DNA of 64,000 bases from Agrobacterium larrymoorei (GCF_030819275.1 NZ_JAUTBL010000002.1:1676501-1740500); one strand, 5' to 3'. Counted from the first letter of the stretch, positions 38,191-48,265 are shown. The notes: generated by a model not told the origin, from the letters alone. Numbers and translations: made by a program.

Positions 38191-38405
38191 AAAATCGGTT
38201 CGTGAAAGCGAAGAGACGATCCCCTGTTGCAGTTCCGTAGAACTCATCAACTGCGTCTCTTGTCGTCTGTGTCATGAAGTTGTGATGCTCATGTCGTAAC
38301 CATGGCCACGGCGCGTCGTTGTAGTCACCACAATACGCCCGCCCGGTTTTCAGCACCGATCGACATTTTGCGACATACGGCAGTCATACTGAAAAGCATT
38401 ATTTT

Positions 38406-38442
38406 GGGCAGAGGCTACCCCCGCACTCTGCCCTGTTTTTTT
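38406..38442 (+). terminator. plus-strand intrinsic terminator with no assigned gene
   Basis: A perfect 8-bp GC-rich stem, GGGCAGAG / CTCTGCCC, with a 12-base loop and then TGTTTTTTT. On the minus strand it is followed by an A-rich stretch, so it works only for plus-strand transcripts. No plus-strand gene precedes it within 1 kb. Confidence 0.7.
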
Positions 38443-38488
38443 GTAGGGACTCGCCGGTTACGGCGGCTACTCGGGAGAGCAACTCCCG

Positions 38489-39649
38489 TCAATCGCAGTG
38501 GCGATAGCCGGACTTGCGCGTGCGCAGATCGAAGTGGAAATGGTTCCAGTGGTTGGGGTCGCTACCCGGTCCGAGCACGGTGGAGAAATATTTGCAGCTG
38601 TCCGAGCGCACTGCCTTCAGCAGCCCTTTCTCACGAAATGCAAAGAAGCTCTTTGTGCGAACGTCGATTTCCTTACCGTTCTTCAAGGTAATCGTTCCAA
38701 TGTCGATGGCATTGCCACGAGCATGCTCAGACCAGGGGTTGCTCGCCCTGGAATTCATCTTGCGACAGGAGTAGCCACCCATCGGCGTGATGCGGCCAAC
38801 GCCGGAGAAATAACGGAAGCGAGACGACGGTACGAGCTCGAACTTGACCCATTTGGCAAAGGCGAGCGTCACCTGGCAATTGAGCTTCACCGCCGGGCGG
38901 ATCGCAACACCGCTATCGAGACCGCTGAGCTCGATCGGGTAATCGATACCGCATGTCGGACCATCGGCAATGCGCGCCACATCGCGGAAGGCGACACCCA
39001 GCCTGCGAAGCTCGGTGCGGCAGGCCACTTCAGAAGGCGGCATCATGCCGGGTAGTTGTGACATACGGCGCTCCTGCGCCGGATTGTCCGGCATCAGCAT
39101 CGCGACCTCTTCGACGCGAGGTGCCTGCCTTTGACCAGCGGATGGCGGCGGAATGAGGCGGGACTGGTTGGCAAGCTCATGCGGCGCCCGTTGCCGCGGA
39201 TAGGCGGCGCTGTCGGGAGTGGACACTTGCATATCCTCCTCTTCGGCAAGGCTACGCCCCGGCGCGACACCAAGCCCAGCGTCCATATTCACGCCCTGCT
39301 CACCCTCGGCCATTTGTGACGGCACGTGGGTTGGCTGCGGCTGAACAGGCGCAAGGCGGCTCGCCTGCGCATCAAGCGTCGAGTAGCCCTGGCCTCCAGA
39401 GTTCAGCAGCGGATCCCGTGAGGCCTGCGCCTCCGGCATTGGCTGCGAATAGTCGTTGAAGGGTGCATTCTGGCTGACGGGCGCAGGCGGCGCGCTGTAA
39501 TTCTGCCGGCTGGAGGAGCGAATGGAGCTGACCCGTGTTGCGCCATCGACGTCAGCGGGGGGCACGAGCCCCTCCGCTGAGCACGATACGATCACCGCCG
39601 ACATTGTCATCAACGTCGCAAGACGACGCGGAAGGGAAACATACGCCAT
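38489..39649 (-). CDS. extensin-like C-terminal domain lipoprotein
   Basis: A 386-residue protein. The N-terminal lipobox SAVIVSC suggests a lipoprotein anchored near residue 23. A 170-residue Pro/Gln/Ser-rich disordered linker follows, then the extensin-like C-terminal domain from about 210 (CRTELRRLGVAF, GRITPMGGYSC, SEHARGNAIDIG, NHWNHFHFD). The SEHARGNAID and HFHFD motifs recall metal-dependent peptidoglycan hydrolases of the VanY/MepA type, so a wall-modifying function is likely. AAGG lies upstream of the start. Confidence 0.85.
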   Translation of the reverse strand: MAYVSLPRRLATLMTMSAVIVSCSAEGLVPPADVDGATRVSSIRSSSRQNYSAPPAPVSQNAPFNDYSQPMPEAQASRDPLLNSGGQGYSTLDAQASRLAPVQPQPTHVPSQMAEGEQGVNMDAGLGVAPGRSLAEEEDMQVSTPDSAAYPRQRAPHELANQSRLIPPPSAGQRQAPRVEEVAMLMPDNPAQERRMSQLPGMMPPSEVACRTELRRLGVAFRDVARIADGPTCGIDYPIELSGLDSGVAIRPAVKLNCQVTLAFAKWVKFELVPSSRFRYFSGVGRITPMGGYSCRKMNSRASNPWSEHARGNAIDIGTITLKNGKEIDVRTKSFFAFREKGLLKAVRSDSCKYFSTVLGPGSDPNHWNHFHFDLRTRKSGYRHCD

Positions 39650-39835
39650 ACTAGAACCTGTACCTTCAGCGACCGCGACACGCGGCGATCAAGCCAAATT
39701 CTAAAGAAATCTGGTAAACGAACCCTTTTTACCGAGGCAAAGAAAGTGACCGGCAAAGGCTTGCATGCTCAGAAATGAGACATTGTCCTTGCGGCTGTTC
39801 GAACGGTCAGAGCTATCGTACCCTTGGAGAAGCAA

Positions 39836-39863
39836 GAAAGGGCGCCGCAAGCGACGCCCCTTT
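39836..39863 (-). terminator. chemoreceptor gene terminator
   Basis: On the minus strand an imperfect stem AAAGGGGCGTCGC / GCGGCGCCCTTT with a short loop is followed by CTTGCTTC. It begins 16 bases after the stop of the chemoreceptor gene. Confidence 0.55.
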
Positions 39864-39878
39864 ATCGGATTAGAAGAC

Positions 39879-41696
39879 TCAGGCCGCCCGCGACATGGAG
39901 CCTCCAGCAGAAAAACTTCCAAGCTGAAACCGCGCCAGGAGCGAATGAAGCTTGCGGCTCTCATCTGCAAGCGTTTCGCTCGCGGCTGTGGTTTCTTCCA
40001 CCATTGCAGCATTCTGCTGCGTCATCTGGTCCATGTGGTTGACGGAGGTGTTGATCTCCTGCAACCCCGTCGCCTGCTCGCGCGCAGCCGTAGCAATCGA
40101 GTTCACGTGACCATCGACCCGATTGACCAGCGCCACGATCTCCTCCAGCGCCTCTCCGGTGGACCGAACCAGCGTCACACCGCCACTCACCTGCTCTGCC
40201 GAACTGTTGATCAGCGTCTTGATTTCCTTTGCAGCATTGGCAGAGCGCTGCGCGAGTTCGCGAACCTCCTGCGCCACGACTGCAAAGCCGCGACCCGCCT
40301 CGCCCGCACGCGCGGCTTCCACACCTGCATTCAAGGCGAGCAGGTTGGTCTGGAAAGCAATCTCATCGATAACGACGATGATCTGACCGATCTTGCGCGA
40401 CGACTCCTCGATCCGGTTCATGGCCTCCACCGCGTTGCGGACGATATCGCCCGAGCGACCTGCACTTTGCTTCGTCTCCGTCACCATCTGCCGCGCCTCG
40501 TTTGCGCGCTCAGAGGCCGTGCGAACGGTTGCCGTAATCTCATCGAGCGCGGCTGCGGTCTCTTCCAGCGCCGCTGCCTGCTGTTCGGTACGGCGGGAAA
40601 GATTACCCGTCGCCTCGCTGATATCGGAGGCGCTGGCATTGACCACATCGCTGCTACGCGAGATCGTGGCTATCACGTCCCGAAGGGCGCCGACGGCGCT
40701 GTTGAAGTCGGCGCGCAGCTTGTCGTATTCCGCGCCCACCTGCCCCACTTGAACGGTGAGATCGCCCCGCGCGAGATTTTCCATGGCATGCCCCAGGGAG
40801 GCTATGGCATGCGCCTGACGCTCGGAGGCAGAGCGAAGCACATCCTCGCTTTCACGACGGGTGTTTTCGAGCGTTCGCTGCTGCTCGGCTTCACGGCGCT
40901 GCAACTGGCTGCGCTCATTCACGGAGTTACGAAGAACAAGCAGCGTCTTGGCCATGGCGCCGATCTCGTTGCGACGCTCGACAAACGGCACCTCCGCCTC
41001 GGCATTTCCGTCCGCAATATGGGACATACTCGTCTTCAGCCGGCCTATAGGACCTGTAACACTGCGCACCACAGCCGTAGCGACTCCCAAAACGACGAGA
41101 GCGCTGATCAGACAGATGCCGAGATAGAGTGTTGCCTCGCGCCAGAACATGGCGTTCAGATCATCAACATAGACGCCCGTGCCGACAATCCAACCCCAGG
41201 GCGCGAAACCTTCGACATAAGAGAATTTGCCCACAGGATCGGGCGCGCCGGGCTTCGGCCATTGATAATCGACAAAGCCCTTTCCTCTCGCCTTCACGGT
41301 ATTCACGAACTCGACAAAGAGGAACTTGCCGTTCGGGTCCTTGTTGTTCGTCAAATCGGCACCGTTCAACTCCGGCTTGACCGGGTGCATAACCATTTTC
41401 GGACCCATGTCATTGATCCAGAAGTAGCCATTGCCATTGTCGTAACGCATGGCGGCGAGAGAAGCTTTCGCCTGTTGCTGGGCGACCTCGCGGGTCAGCG
41501 TCCCGCTCTGCTCCAGGCGGTAATATTGGTCTAGAATGCCCACGGCAGAATGTGTCAGCGCTTCCAGCCCAGCCTTCCGCTCACGCTCCATCCCGTCATA
41601 ACCACCGAAGAGACTTGATGTCAGAGCGGCAGTCAGTATCCCCAGAAACAAGGCGACGAGCGCATAAAGCCTCGCGGACGTGGTTAGATGTTTCAT
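39879..41696 (-). CDS. methyl-accepting chemotaxis protein with Cache sensor
   Basis: A 605-residue chemoreceptor. A first membrane helix (residues 9-32) and a second near 190-212 bracket a single-Cache periplasmic domain ([44 protein letters not shown]). HAMP segments follow, then the signalling domain with the hairpin-tip motif [31 protein letters not shown] near residue 455. There is no C-terminal CheR-binding pentapeptide. Single-Cache sensors of this type often bind small carboxylates. GGGGGAG precedes the ATG. Confidence 0.95.
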   Translation of the reverse strand: MKHLTTSARLYALVALFLGILTAALTSSLFGGYDGMERERKAGLEALTHSAVGILDQYYRLEQSGTLTREVAQQQAKASLAAMRYDNGNGYFWINDMGPKMVMHPVKPELNGADLTNNKDPNGKFLFVEFVNTVKARGKGFVDYQWPKPGAPDPVGKFSYVEGFAPWGWIVGTGVYVDDLNAMFWREATLYLGICLISALVVLGVATAVVRSVTGPIGRLKTSMSHIADGNAEAEVPFVERRNEIGAMAKTLLVLRNSVNERSQLQRREAEQQRTLENTRRESEDVLRSASERQAHAIASLGHAMENLARGDLTVQVGQVGAEYDKLRADFNSAVGALRDVIATISRSSDVVNASASDISEATGNLSRRTEQQAAALEETAAALDEITATVRTASERANEARQMVTETKQSAGRSGDIVRNAVEAMNRIEESSRKIGQIIVVIDEIAFQTNLLALNAGVEAARAGEAGRGFAVVAQEVRELAQRSANAAKEIKTLINSSAEQVSGGVTLVRSTGEALEEIVALVNRVDGHVNSIATAAREQATGLQEINTSVNHMDQMTQQNAAMVEETTAASETLADESRKLHSLLARFQLGSFSAGGSMSRAA

Positions 41697-41967
41697 ATGT
41701 AAACTCCCCCGGATTATGATCCGTTATTGTAATATTTAAAAATTGAAAAACTATAAATTGCACGCGACGGTAGGCGTAACTGCGATTTTGGAGGTAATCA
41801 CTCAGAGAAGGTGCTAGAAACAACAGCGCAATGAGATGATCTTTAAGCAGCGATGTTAGATTGTCATGTTTTGCAGTAAAAATTTTCAGATACAAAACGC
41901 ATCGAGTAATCGCGAATTAATAAATCGAAATCATGATCTTTGCGCAGAATAAAATCACGAGATCGAT

Positions 41968-42279
41968 ATGCCCAAGCCAAATTTCCGCTACACCCATTAC
42001 GATCTCAAGGAGATTCGCTCAGGTACGATTATTGAGGTATCTCTGAACGCGGTCGCAAATGTACGACTGATGACGGCAGGGAATTTTCAAAGATTCACAG
42101 AACTCTTGGATTTCAAATATGTCGGCGGCGTTGCACGCAAGTCACCGGTGCGTATGGCAATTCCGGAGTCAGGACATTGGCATGTCATTGTCGATGCTGA
42201 AGGCCACAATGGCTTGGCGGAGTCGTCTGTGAAGTTGCTGCCGGCAAATCCAGCACCCGCCCAGCGCAAGAGCGCCTGA
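41968..42279 (+). CDS. DUF1883 family protein
   Basis: A 103-residue protein. The match to DUF1883 rests on FRYTHYDLKEIRSGTIIEVSL, ANVRLMTAGNF and SPVRMAIPESGHWHVIVDAEG. The family is frequent in Rhizobiales and sometimes fused to TIR-like domains; the function is unknown. The ribosome site is weak. The 270 bases upstream, shared with the chemoreceptor promoter, are AT-rich compared with the surroundings. Confidence 0.75.
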   Translation: MPKPNFRYTHYDLKEIRSGTIIEVSLNAVANVRLMTAGNFQRFTELLDFKYVGGVARKSPVRMAIPESGHWHVIVDAEGHNGLAESSVKLLPANPAPAQRKSA

Positions 42280-42344
42280 TCAACCCTCAGCAAAATCCAG
42301 AAGCGAAGCGCAGACAGCCGCGGTCCGAAGGCTTGTCTTGCGCT

Positions 42345-43661
42345 TCAGCGAGGGTTGCGTTCCCGTCTCAGCTTCGACCACCAATCCAGGCGCTTTCGAA
42401 TGTCGCGCTCGAAACCCCGGTCGGGCGGATCGTAGAAGGTGGTGCGCCCCATCTTTTCGGGAAAGTAATCCTGGCCTGAGAAGGCATCGGGCTCGTCATG
42501 GTCATAGCGATAGCCATCGCCATAACCCTCGCCCTTCATCAGCTTGGTCGGCGCATTGAGAATATGCTTGGGTGGCAGGAGCGAGCCGTTCTCCTTGGCC
42601 GCCCGCATCGCGCTCTTGTAGGCCGTGTAGACCGCGTTGGATTTGGGTGCCGTCGCCAGATAGACGCAGGCCTGCGCTAGCGCCAGTTCGCCTTCGGGTG
42701 AGCCGAGATAATCATAGGCATCTTTCGCCGCATTGCAGATAACCAGCGCCTGCGGGTCGGCAAGCCCAATATCCTCAACTGCCATGCGCACGAGACGCCT
42801 GCCGAGATAAAGCGGATCTTCACCGGCATCGAGCATCCGCGCTAGATAATAAAGTGCCGCATCAGGATCGGAGCCACGTACCGACTTATGCAGCGCCGAG
42901 ATCAGATTGTAATGGCCGTCCTGGCTCTTGTCATAGACCGGAGCCCGACGCTGCACGATACGGGTCAGCCCTTCGGTATCGAACACCTCGCCTTCGCGCG
43001 CAGCACGCCAGACTTCCTCGGCAAGCGTCAGAACGGCGCGACCGTCACCATCCGCCATCCGCAGGAGTGCGAGCCGCGCGTCCTCATCGAGCGGCAGCGG
43101 CTTGGCTTCCGCCTCCTCGGCGCGCTTCAGAAGTTCCAGCAGGCTCCCTTCGTCATGCGGCTTGAAGGTCAGAACACGGGCGCGAGACAGCAAAGCTGCA
43201 TTCAGTTCAAAGGACGGATTCTCCGTGGTCGCGCCTACCAGAATGATGGTTCCATCTTCCATCACCGGTAGGAAACTGTCCTGTTGAGCCCGGTTGAAGC
43301 GATGGATTTCGTCGACGAAGAGCAGCGTTTGCCGTCCGTTCATCCGCCGTGTGCGCGCAGCTTCGAAGACCTTTTTCAGGTCGGCCACGCCGGAGAAAAT
43401 TGCGGAAATCTGCTCGAAGGCCAGACCGGCCTCCCCTGAGAGCAGCCGAGCAACCGTCGTCTTGCCGGTGCCGGGCGGTCCCCAGAAGATCATCGAGCCA
43501 AGCGAACCGCTCTCGATCATGCGGCGCAATACGCCCTCTTCGCCCGTCAGATGCGGCTGGCCTGTCACCTGGGCGATCGTCGTCGGACGCAGCCTGTCCG
43601 CCAAAGGTCGCCGGTTGGCAACCTCTGCTGGAATCTGAGGTGCGAAGAGGTCTCCACTCAT
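42345..43661 (-). CDS. rarA: replication-associated recombination protein A (RarA/MgsA), AAA+ ATPase
   Basis: A 438-residue clamp-loader-like ATPase active at stalled replication forks. Walker A is GPPGTGKTTVARL near residue 60, Walker B is LFVDEIHRFN near 114, sensor 1 is GATTENPSFELN, and the C-terminal domain has KSVRGSDPDAALYYLARML. It overlaps degP by 4 bases and is cotranscribed with it. Confidence 0.93.
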   Translation of the reverse strand: MSGDLFAPQIPAEVANRRPLADRLRPTTIAQVTGQPHLTGEEGVLRRMIESGSLGSMIFWGPPGTGKTTVARLLSGEAGLAFEQISAIFSGVADLKKVFEAARTRRMNGRQTLLFVDEIHRFNRAQQDSFLPVMEDGTIILVGATTENPSFELNAALLSRARVLTFKPHDEGSLLELLKRAEEAEAKPLPLDEDARLALLRMADGDGRAVLTLAEEVWRAAREGEVFDTEGLTRIVQRRAPVYDKSQDGHYNLISALHKSVRGSDPDAALYYLARMLDAGEDPLYLGRRLVRMAVEDIGLADPQALVICNAAKDAYDYLGSPEGELALAQACVYLATAPKSNAVYTAYKSAMRAAKENGSLLPPKHILNAPTKLMKGEGYGDGYRYDHDEPDAFSGQDYFPEKMGRTTFYDPPDRGFERDIRKRLDWWSKLRRERNPR

Positions 43662-45064
43662 CGCAGGAACTGCCGCAGGCGCTGACCATCGCGAATGATT
43701 TCCAGACGCCAGAAGCCCGGATCGTCATGCAGCGCTTCCTGCATCTGGGCGCTGGAGGTAATATCAGCGCCGTTCAACGAGACGATGATATCCTTCGGCT
43801 GGAAGCCGACACGCGAAGCGGGCGAACCGCGAGCGACATCGACGATCACGACACCGGAGGGTGTTCCGACCATACGCAGTTCATCGGCGAGCTTGGGCGA
43901 AAGATTGGCAACCGTGGCGCCAGCAAAAGGATTGCGGCCCTCCAACAGTCGCTCGTCACGCGGTGCGGTTTCAGGCGCGGTATCCAATGCGATAGTGACG
44001 GTTTTTTCCTTACCCTTGTCGATCAGCGCGATCTTGGCGGATTTGCCGATACCTGCCGTCGTCAGGCGATAACCCAGCGCATCCGGATGCTCCACCTCGA
44101 TGCCGTTCACCGCAGTGACCACCTGGCCAGGCTCGATGCCGGCTTTCTCCGCAGGGCCACCTTTTACAACGCTGACGACGAGTGCGCCACGAGCACGCTT
44201 CAACCCAAGCGCTTCCGCGACTTCAGAGGTGACAGGATCGAATGTTGCGCCAACATAGGGACGCTGGAAGCTCTTATCGCCCTTCTCAGCCGCAGCCAGG
44301 AAGACCTTGACCAGGTTCGCAGGGATGGCAAAGCCGATCCCGTTCGAGCCACCGCCGCGCGAGAAGATCGCCGTATTGATGCCGATCAGCTCGCCGTTCA
44401 TATTCATCAGCGCACCACCGGAGTTGCCGGGGTTGATCGAGGCATCCGTCTGAATGAAGAACCCAAAATCACCCTGCGTCACCTGATTGCGCGCCAAGGC
44501 AGAAACGATACCGCTCGTGACGGTCTGACCGACACCGAAGGGGTTGCCGATGGCGAGCACCAGATCGCCGACTTCCGTCGCATCCGAATTGCCGAGCGGC
44601 AGCACGGGGAACTGTTCCTTGGCATCGATCTTCAACACCGCAAGATCGACACGGTCATCCTTCAACAAAACCTTGGAAGAGAACTCGCGACCATCGGCGA
44701 GCGCCACCTTTATATCGTCGGCACCTTCGATGACGTGATTGTTGGTCACCACCAGACCACTTGCCGAAACGATGACGCCGGAGCCGAGCGAAGACTGCTT
44801 CTCCGTGCGGTTCGGCAGCTGCTGGCCAAAGAACTGCTCGAAAAAGGGATCGCCTGCAAAGGGCGAGGCGCGGCGCTGGACGATGCGCTCAGCATAAACG
44901 TTCACCACGGCACCGGAGGTGCGCTTGACCAGGGGGGCGAATGACAGTTGCATTTCCGTCCGGCTGGCCGGCACCGCCTTGGCGTCCTGCGCCTGTGCGC
45001 CCAAAGGCGCGAGAAGCAACGCCGCCAGAAAGCCGTTGGCCATGAATTTCAACACGCGCTGCAT
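43658..45064 (-). CDS. Do-family periplasmic serine endopeptidase (DegP/DegQ-like)
   Basis: A 468-residue HtrA protease and chaperone. A signal peptide ends at GAQAQD. The catalytic triad is His in VVTNNHVIEG, Asp in DDRVDLAVLKID and Ser in INPGNSGGALMN. Two PDZ domains follow (from about residues 265 and 385). The start at 45062-45064 follows GAGGAATCAC; a TTG and two ATG codons a few residues upstream are alternative starts. It overlaps rarA by 4 bases. Confidence 0.93.
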   Translation of the reverse strand: MQRVLKFMANGFLAALLLAPLGAQAQDAKAVPASRTEMQLSFAPLVKRTSGAVVNVYAERIVQRRASPFAGDPFFEQFFGQQLPNRTEKQSSLGSGVIVSASGLVVTNNHVIEGADDIKVALADGREFSSKVLLKDDRVDLAVLKIDAKEQFPVLPLGNSDATEVGDLVLAIGNPFGVGQTVTSGIVSALARNQVTQGDFGFFIQTDASINPGNSGGALMNMNGELIGINTAIFSRGGGSNGIGFAIPANLVKVFLAAAEKGDKSFQRPYVGATFDPVTSEVAEALGLKRARGALVVSVVKGGPAEKAGIEPGQVVTAVNGIEVEHPDALGYRLTTAGIGKSAKIALIDKGKEKTVTIALDTAPETAPRDERLLEGRNPFAGATVANLSPKLADELRMVGTPSGVVIVDVARGSPASRVGFQPKDIIVSLNGADITSSAQMQEALHDDPGFWRLEIIRDGQRLRQFLR

Positions 45065-45237
45065 GTGATTCCTCATCTTCATCAATAGGATGCAGTTATA
45101 GCGTCACAGCCTATAAATCAAAGGGCGGCAATATCATGGCGCACCGCTTCACGCGCAAAGCACTTTACTTTCTTTGGAACTGGTTTCGAGGTCTGAGAAT
45201 TGAACCGCCAAGATTTAATGAAAGACGAGACAGAAAA

Positions 45238-45591
45238 ATGCAGTTTCGAAAACATGCCCTGGCCCTGTTTATTGTTTGCGCTTCCTATTCGCATGGATCC
45301 CCCGTCGGCGCTGCGAGCTTCGATTGCTCCAAGACCGATCTCGCGGCAGATGAAAAGACGATCTGCGAGAACCGCGCCCTGAATGATCAGGACGTAAAAA
45401 TGGCGACAACCTTCGACATCCTCACACAACTCATGGCCATGGGCGCACGCGATACGCTCAAAACCGAACAGGCCGAATGGTTGAAGCACCGCCAGAGCTG
45501 TGAAGCGGACGTCGCCTGCCTGACAAAGGCCTATGACGAGCGCATGGTCAAGCTGGGTGAAGCATTCCAGAGCATCAACCGCCCGCTTTAA
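45238..45591 (+). CDS. LprI-type lysozyme-inhibitor family (DUF1311) exported protein
   Basis: A 117-residue protein with a signal peptide (ALALFIVCASYSHGSPVGAA). The mature part has the DUF1311 cysteine pattern: FDCSKTDLAADEKTICENRAL, then QAEWLKHRQSCEADVACLTKAYDERM. Relatives inhibit lysozyme or have unknown roles. The ATG at 45238 is chosen so that the signal peptide is N-terminal. Its stop codon overlaps that of the convergent serine hydrolase gene by 4 bases. Confidence 0.82.
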   Translation: MQFRKHALALFIVCASYSHGSPVGAASFDCSKTDLAADEKTICENRALNDQDVKMATTFDILTQLMAMGARDTLKTEQAEWLKHRQSCEADVACLTKAYDERMVKLGEAFQSINRPL

Positions 45592-46589
45592 CTCGCCGCG
45601 ATGATGTCCGTCATCAAACCATGCAAAGCATCCCGATAACCTGTGCGCGCTGATGGTGCATCTTCTCGGGATGTCATAACCACCGACAGTTTCTTCGACG
45701 GCACGATGTACAGCATCTGGCCGCCATAGCCCCAGGCGTAAAAGACTTTCTCGTCCGCCATCTCCTTGATGAACCAGCAATAGCCATAGCCGTCGCCATT
45801 GAAGACGGAGTTCGTTCGTTGCGTCCAGGATTGTTCTATCCATGACTGCGAGAGGATGCGCTCGCCATCGGCGGTAACGCCACCGCGACGGTATAATTCT
45901 CCAAACGCCAGCAGCGAACGCGCCGTCATCGCCATCTGGTTTCCGCCGAGATAGATTCCCTGCGGATCGCGCTCCCAGCTTCCAATCGCAAAACCGTCGA
46001 GCGGCTTGAACCAGTCGCGCGCCAGCGCCAGCGTCGAGCGGCCGGAGGCCTTCGTCAGGATCGCCGAGAGAAGATGTGTCGACGCAGTCGAATAGAGCAT
46101 CCCACCGCCCGGCTCACCATCAAAACCCGAACCAAGCGCAGAGCGGACCCAGTTGCGGCTCGCGACCCAGCGCCCGTAATTCGGGCCCGACATGCGCGCA
46201 AGACCTGACTGCATCGACAGCAGATTGCCAATCGTGACGCGCTCCAACCGCGGATCGGGGCTCGCCGGGAAGTCGGCTCTGAGCACCGACGCGATCGGCT
46301 GATCAGCACTCTCCAAAATCTTGCGATCGATCGCCATGCCGACGAGGGCAGAAACGATCGACTTGGAGGCCGACTTGATATTGGTCGATCCATTCAGCGA
46401 CGAATCATTATAGGCGCGTGAGGCAACCTCCTCGCCATCGACGTTAACGATCACCGCCTTCAGCGTCTGGAGAGAACGCGCCCCTTCTAGAATGGGATCG
46501 AATTTGGCGGTCGCGCCTGAAGATTGCGCGCGAACCGCTGTGGCAAAAGGGAGGGAGGCAAAGAGAGCGAGTGCTGTGCGACGTTTCAT
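45588..46589 (-). CDS. serine hydrolase, beta-lactamase/esterase (class C-like) family
   Basis: A 333-residue protein. The N-terminus MKRRTALALFASLPFATAVRAQ is a signal peptide with a possible twin-arginine character. The SxxK active site is SASKSIVS near residue 73, and the Tyr motif is likely the YSTAST near 166. The later HTG-like triad (WGYGGQMLYIVP) fits the penicillin-binding/esterase family. It probably hydrolyses an ester or peptide in the periplasm; antibiotic resistance should not be assumed. Confidence 0.85.
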   Translation of the reverse strand: MKRRTALALFASLPFATAVRAQSSGATAKFDPILEGARSLQTLKAVIVNVDGEEVASRAYNDSSLNGSTNIKSASKSIVSALVGMAIDRKILESADQPIASVLRADFPASPDPRLERVTIGNLLSMQSGLARMSGPNYGRWVASRNWVRSALGSGFDGEPGGGMLYSTASTHLLSAILTKASGRSTLALARDWFKPLDGFAIGSWERDPQGIYLGGNQMAMTARSLLAFGELYRRGGVTADGERILSQSWIEQSWTQRTNSVFNGDGYGYCWFIKEMADEKVFYAWGYGGQMLYIVPSKKLSVVMTSREDAPSARTGYRDALHGLMTDIIAAS

Positions 46590-46750
46590 GTCTATCTAAA
46601 TAAGCGCTGCCGCGGTCAAAGGAAGCAGCATCACCACCTTGTGACTCGCAACACTTGGCTCGCAAAAAGGACTCTCGAAACAATGCGTTTCAGTGCTGTC
46701 CTGAATCAAAATATCAGCGACTTGATTCATTTTCTCAAGAAACACCGGGT

Positions 46751-47428
46751 CTATTCCTCGTAGATCATCTTCCGCGTCATGCCGCCGTCCAACACCAGCA
46801 CCTGGCCGGTCATAAAGCCGGCGCTGGCTAGATAGAGCACTCCGTCGGCGATATCCTTCGGCCTGCCGACGCGGCCTACCGGATGCTGCGCATTGTCCTT
46901 CTTCCGGAGATCCGTTTCATCCGTAACCCACCCCGGCGCAATCGCATTCACGCGGATCTTCGGCCCGAGACTGACAGCCAGCGCATGGGTGAAAGCGACA
47001 AGTCCGCCCTTCGAAGCGGCATAAGCCTCGGTCTCCGGCTCAGACATGAAGGCGCGCGTCGAGACCATGTTGACGATGCTGGCACCCTCGCCCATCATCG
47101 GCACCGCGGAACGCGTCATCAGGAAGGCTCCCGTCAAATGGCTGTCGGTCACCTTCCGCCAGTCGGCAAGCGAGACCTCATGAATCGGCCCGGTCACCGG
47201 ACTTGCAATACCGGCATTGTTGACGAGCAGTTCCAGCCCCTTCCAACCAAGCTGGTCGAAAGCGGCAAGGACAGACGTTTCATTGCCCACATCGCACAAG
47301 ATGTGGCGCGCCGATGTGGTTGTCTCCTTGATGTCGAAGGACGCAACGGTCCAGCCGTCATCCAACAGAGCTTGGATAACCCCCGTCCCGATCAAGCCCG
47401 CGCCGCCGGTCACAACTGCCCGTTTCAT
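46751..47428 (-). CDS. SDR family oxidoreductase
   Basis: A 225-residue short-chain dehydrogenase. The cofactor motif TGGAGLIGTGVIQAL near residue 7, NNAGIA near 80, the active-site S-x12-YxxxK set (VSTRAF, EAYAASKGG) and IRVNAIAPGWV are all present. The product has no defined substrate. The ATG at 47426-47428 follows AGGGAGAATATC; the longer frame upstream runs through repeat copy C and is not coding. Confidence 0.92.
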   Translation of the reverse strand: MKRAVVTGGAGLIGTGVIQALLDDGWTVASFDIKETTTSARHILCDVGNETSVLAAFDQLGWKGLELLVNNAGIASPVTGPIHEVSLADWRKVTDSHLTGAFLMTRSAVPMMGEGASIVNMVSTRAFMSEPETEAYAASKGGLVAFTHALAVSLGPKIRVNAIAPGWVTDETDLRKKDNAQHPVGRVGRPKDIADGVLYLASAGFMTGQVLVLDGGMTRKMIYEE

Positions 47429-47439
47429 GATATTCTCCC

Positions 47440-47544
47440 TAAAGCATGGTCCGGGCAAAGCTGCAGCGGTTTTGCGCGAATGACATGCGATCAAACAAAG
47501 GACTAAAGCGTAAGAGCGAATCTGAAAGATGGCGACAGGCTTTA
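47440..47544 (-). repeat. interspersed palindromic repeat, copy C (RIME-like)
   Basis: On the minus strand it reads TAAAGCCTGTCGCC, CAGATTCGCTCTTACGCTTTAGTCC, TTTGATCGCATG, CGCAAAACCGCTGCAG, ending CATGCTTTA. It matches copies A and B segment by segment. It fills the gap between the divergent SDR and GNAT genes. Confidence 0.8.
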
Positions 47545-47642
47545 GCATGTGATGCGGCAACGTTCGCGATTGGCCGGTTGTTCCGATGCTGAGAACCAGT
47601 GTTGCATCGACGAACGGCTTGCGCATGATGGGGTACATGAAC

Positions 47643-48218
47643 ATGGTCGCAACCCATCCTGTCATGCTGACGTCGAGACGCCTCTCGCTGCGACCGCTGA
47701 AAATCGCCGATGCGGCAAGTCTCGCACGGATCACCAACGATCCACTCGTAACTCGCAACCTTCTCAAAACCACAACGCCTTTTACGGCCTCAGATGCAAG
47801 AGAACTGATCTTGCGAGTCCGAACAAAGAAGAGCCCGGTGTGGGCCATCGATAACGGGCAGCTTATCGGACTCATCGGCATCGCTGGCGAGTTTGGCTAC
47901 TGGCTTGCCCGAAGTCGCTGGGGCACGGGTTATGCCTCGGAAGCCGCACGTCTTGTGATTGATCATGCGTTTCATGGCCTGAAGGTAGACACGCTTCATG
48001 CCAATCCGATCGCAGACAATAGGGCATCTCGCCATCTGCTGGAGAAACTCGGGTTTGAAATCAACGGCGCGACCAGAGCCTATTGCTGCGAGCGTAGCAG
48101 AATGGTGCCCCTTATCCGCTACAAGCTTGACCGGCAGAGATGGGAGGAAGCATCGGTACCCGCGAAGGCAGACGATCAAAGTCCCAGCCCTGATCCAGCC
48201 CTGGCATGGCGATCGTGA
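47643..48218 (+). CDS. GNAT family N-acetyltransferase
   Basis: A 191-residue acetyltransferase of the RimJ/RimL-like group (RRLSLRPLKIADAASLARITND at the N-terminus; GYWLARSRWGTGYASEAARLVIDHAF and NRASRHLLEKLGFEINGATRAY as acetyl-CoA region). The target, possibly a ribosomal protein or small amine, is unknown. Several in-frame ATGs exist; 47643 is chosen because GGGG lies 9 bases upstream, whereas 47637 is only 3 bases from it. Confidence 0.85.
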   Translation: MVATHPVMLTSRRLSLRPLKIADAASLARITNDPLVTRNLLKTTTPFTASDARELILRVRTKKSPVWAIDNGQLIGLIGIAGEFGYWLARSRWGTGYASEAARLVIDHAFHGLKVDTLHANPIADNRASRHLLEKLGFEINGATRAYCCERSRMVPLIRYKLDRQRWEEASVPAKADDQSPSPDPALAWRS

Positions 48219-48265
48219 CTTGATTCAATCTCGTCGCAAGAGCCACTAATTCATTGGATAGAAAG

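Larger units (their letters stand above)
38099..38488. other. 390-base gap between the ABC-2 operon and the extensin gene
   Basis: It contains repeat copy E (38134-38190), an unexplained plus-strand terminator (38406-38442), and a small hairpin CGGGAG/CTCCCG just after the extensin stop (38472-38488). No coding region is supported. Confidence 0.5.

Noticed and set aside
38129..38356. 75-codon minus-strand frame ending in the intergenic repeat
   Set aside because: Its last third is translated repeat copy E and no ribosome site is present.
45588..46589. Antibiotic beta-lactamase
   Set aside because: The SxxK fold is shared with esterases and peptidases; nothing specific points to a true beta-lactamase.
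46751..47881. 376-codon version of the SDR gene
   Set aside because: The first 150 codons run through repeat copy C and the GNAT gene antisense; the ATG at 47428 has a clear ribosome site.
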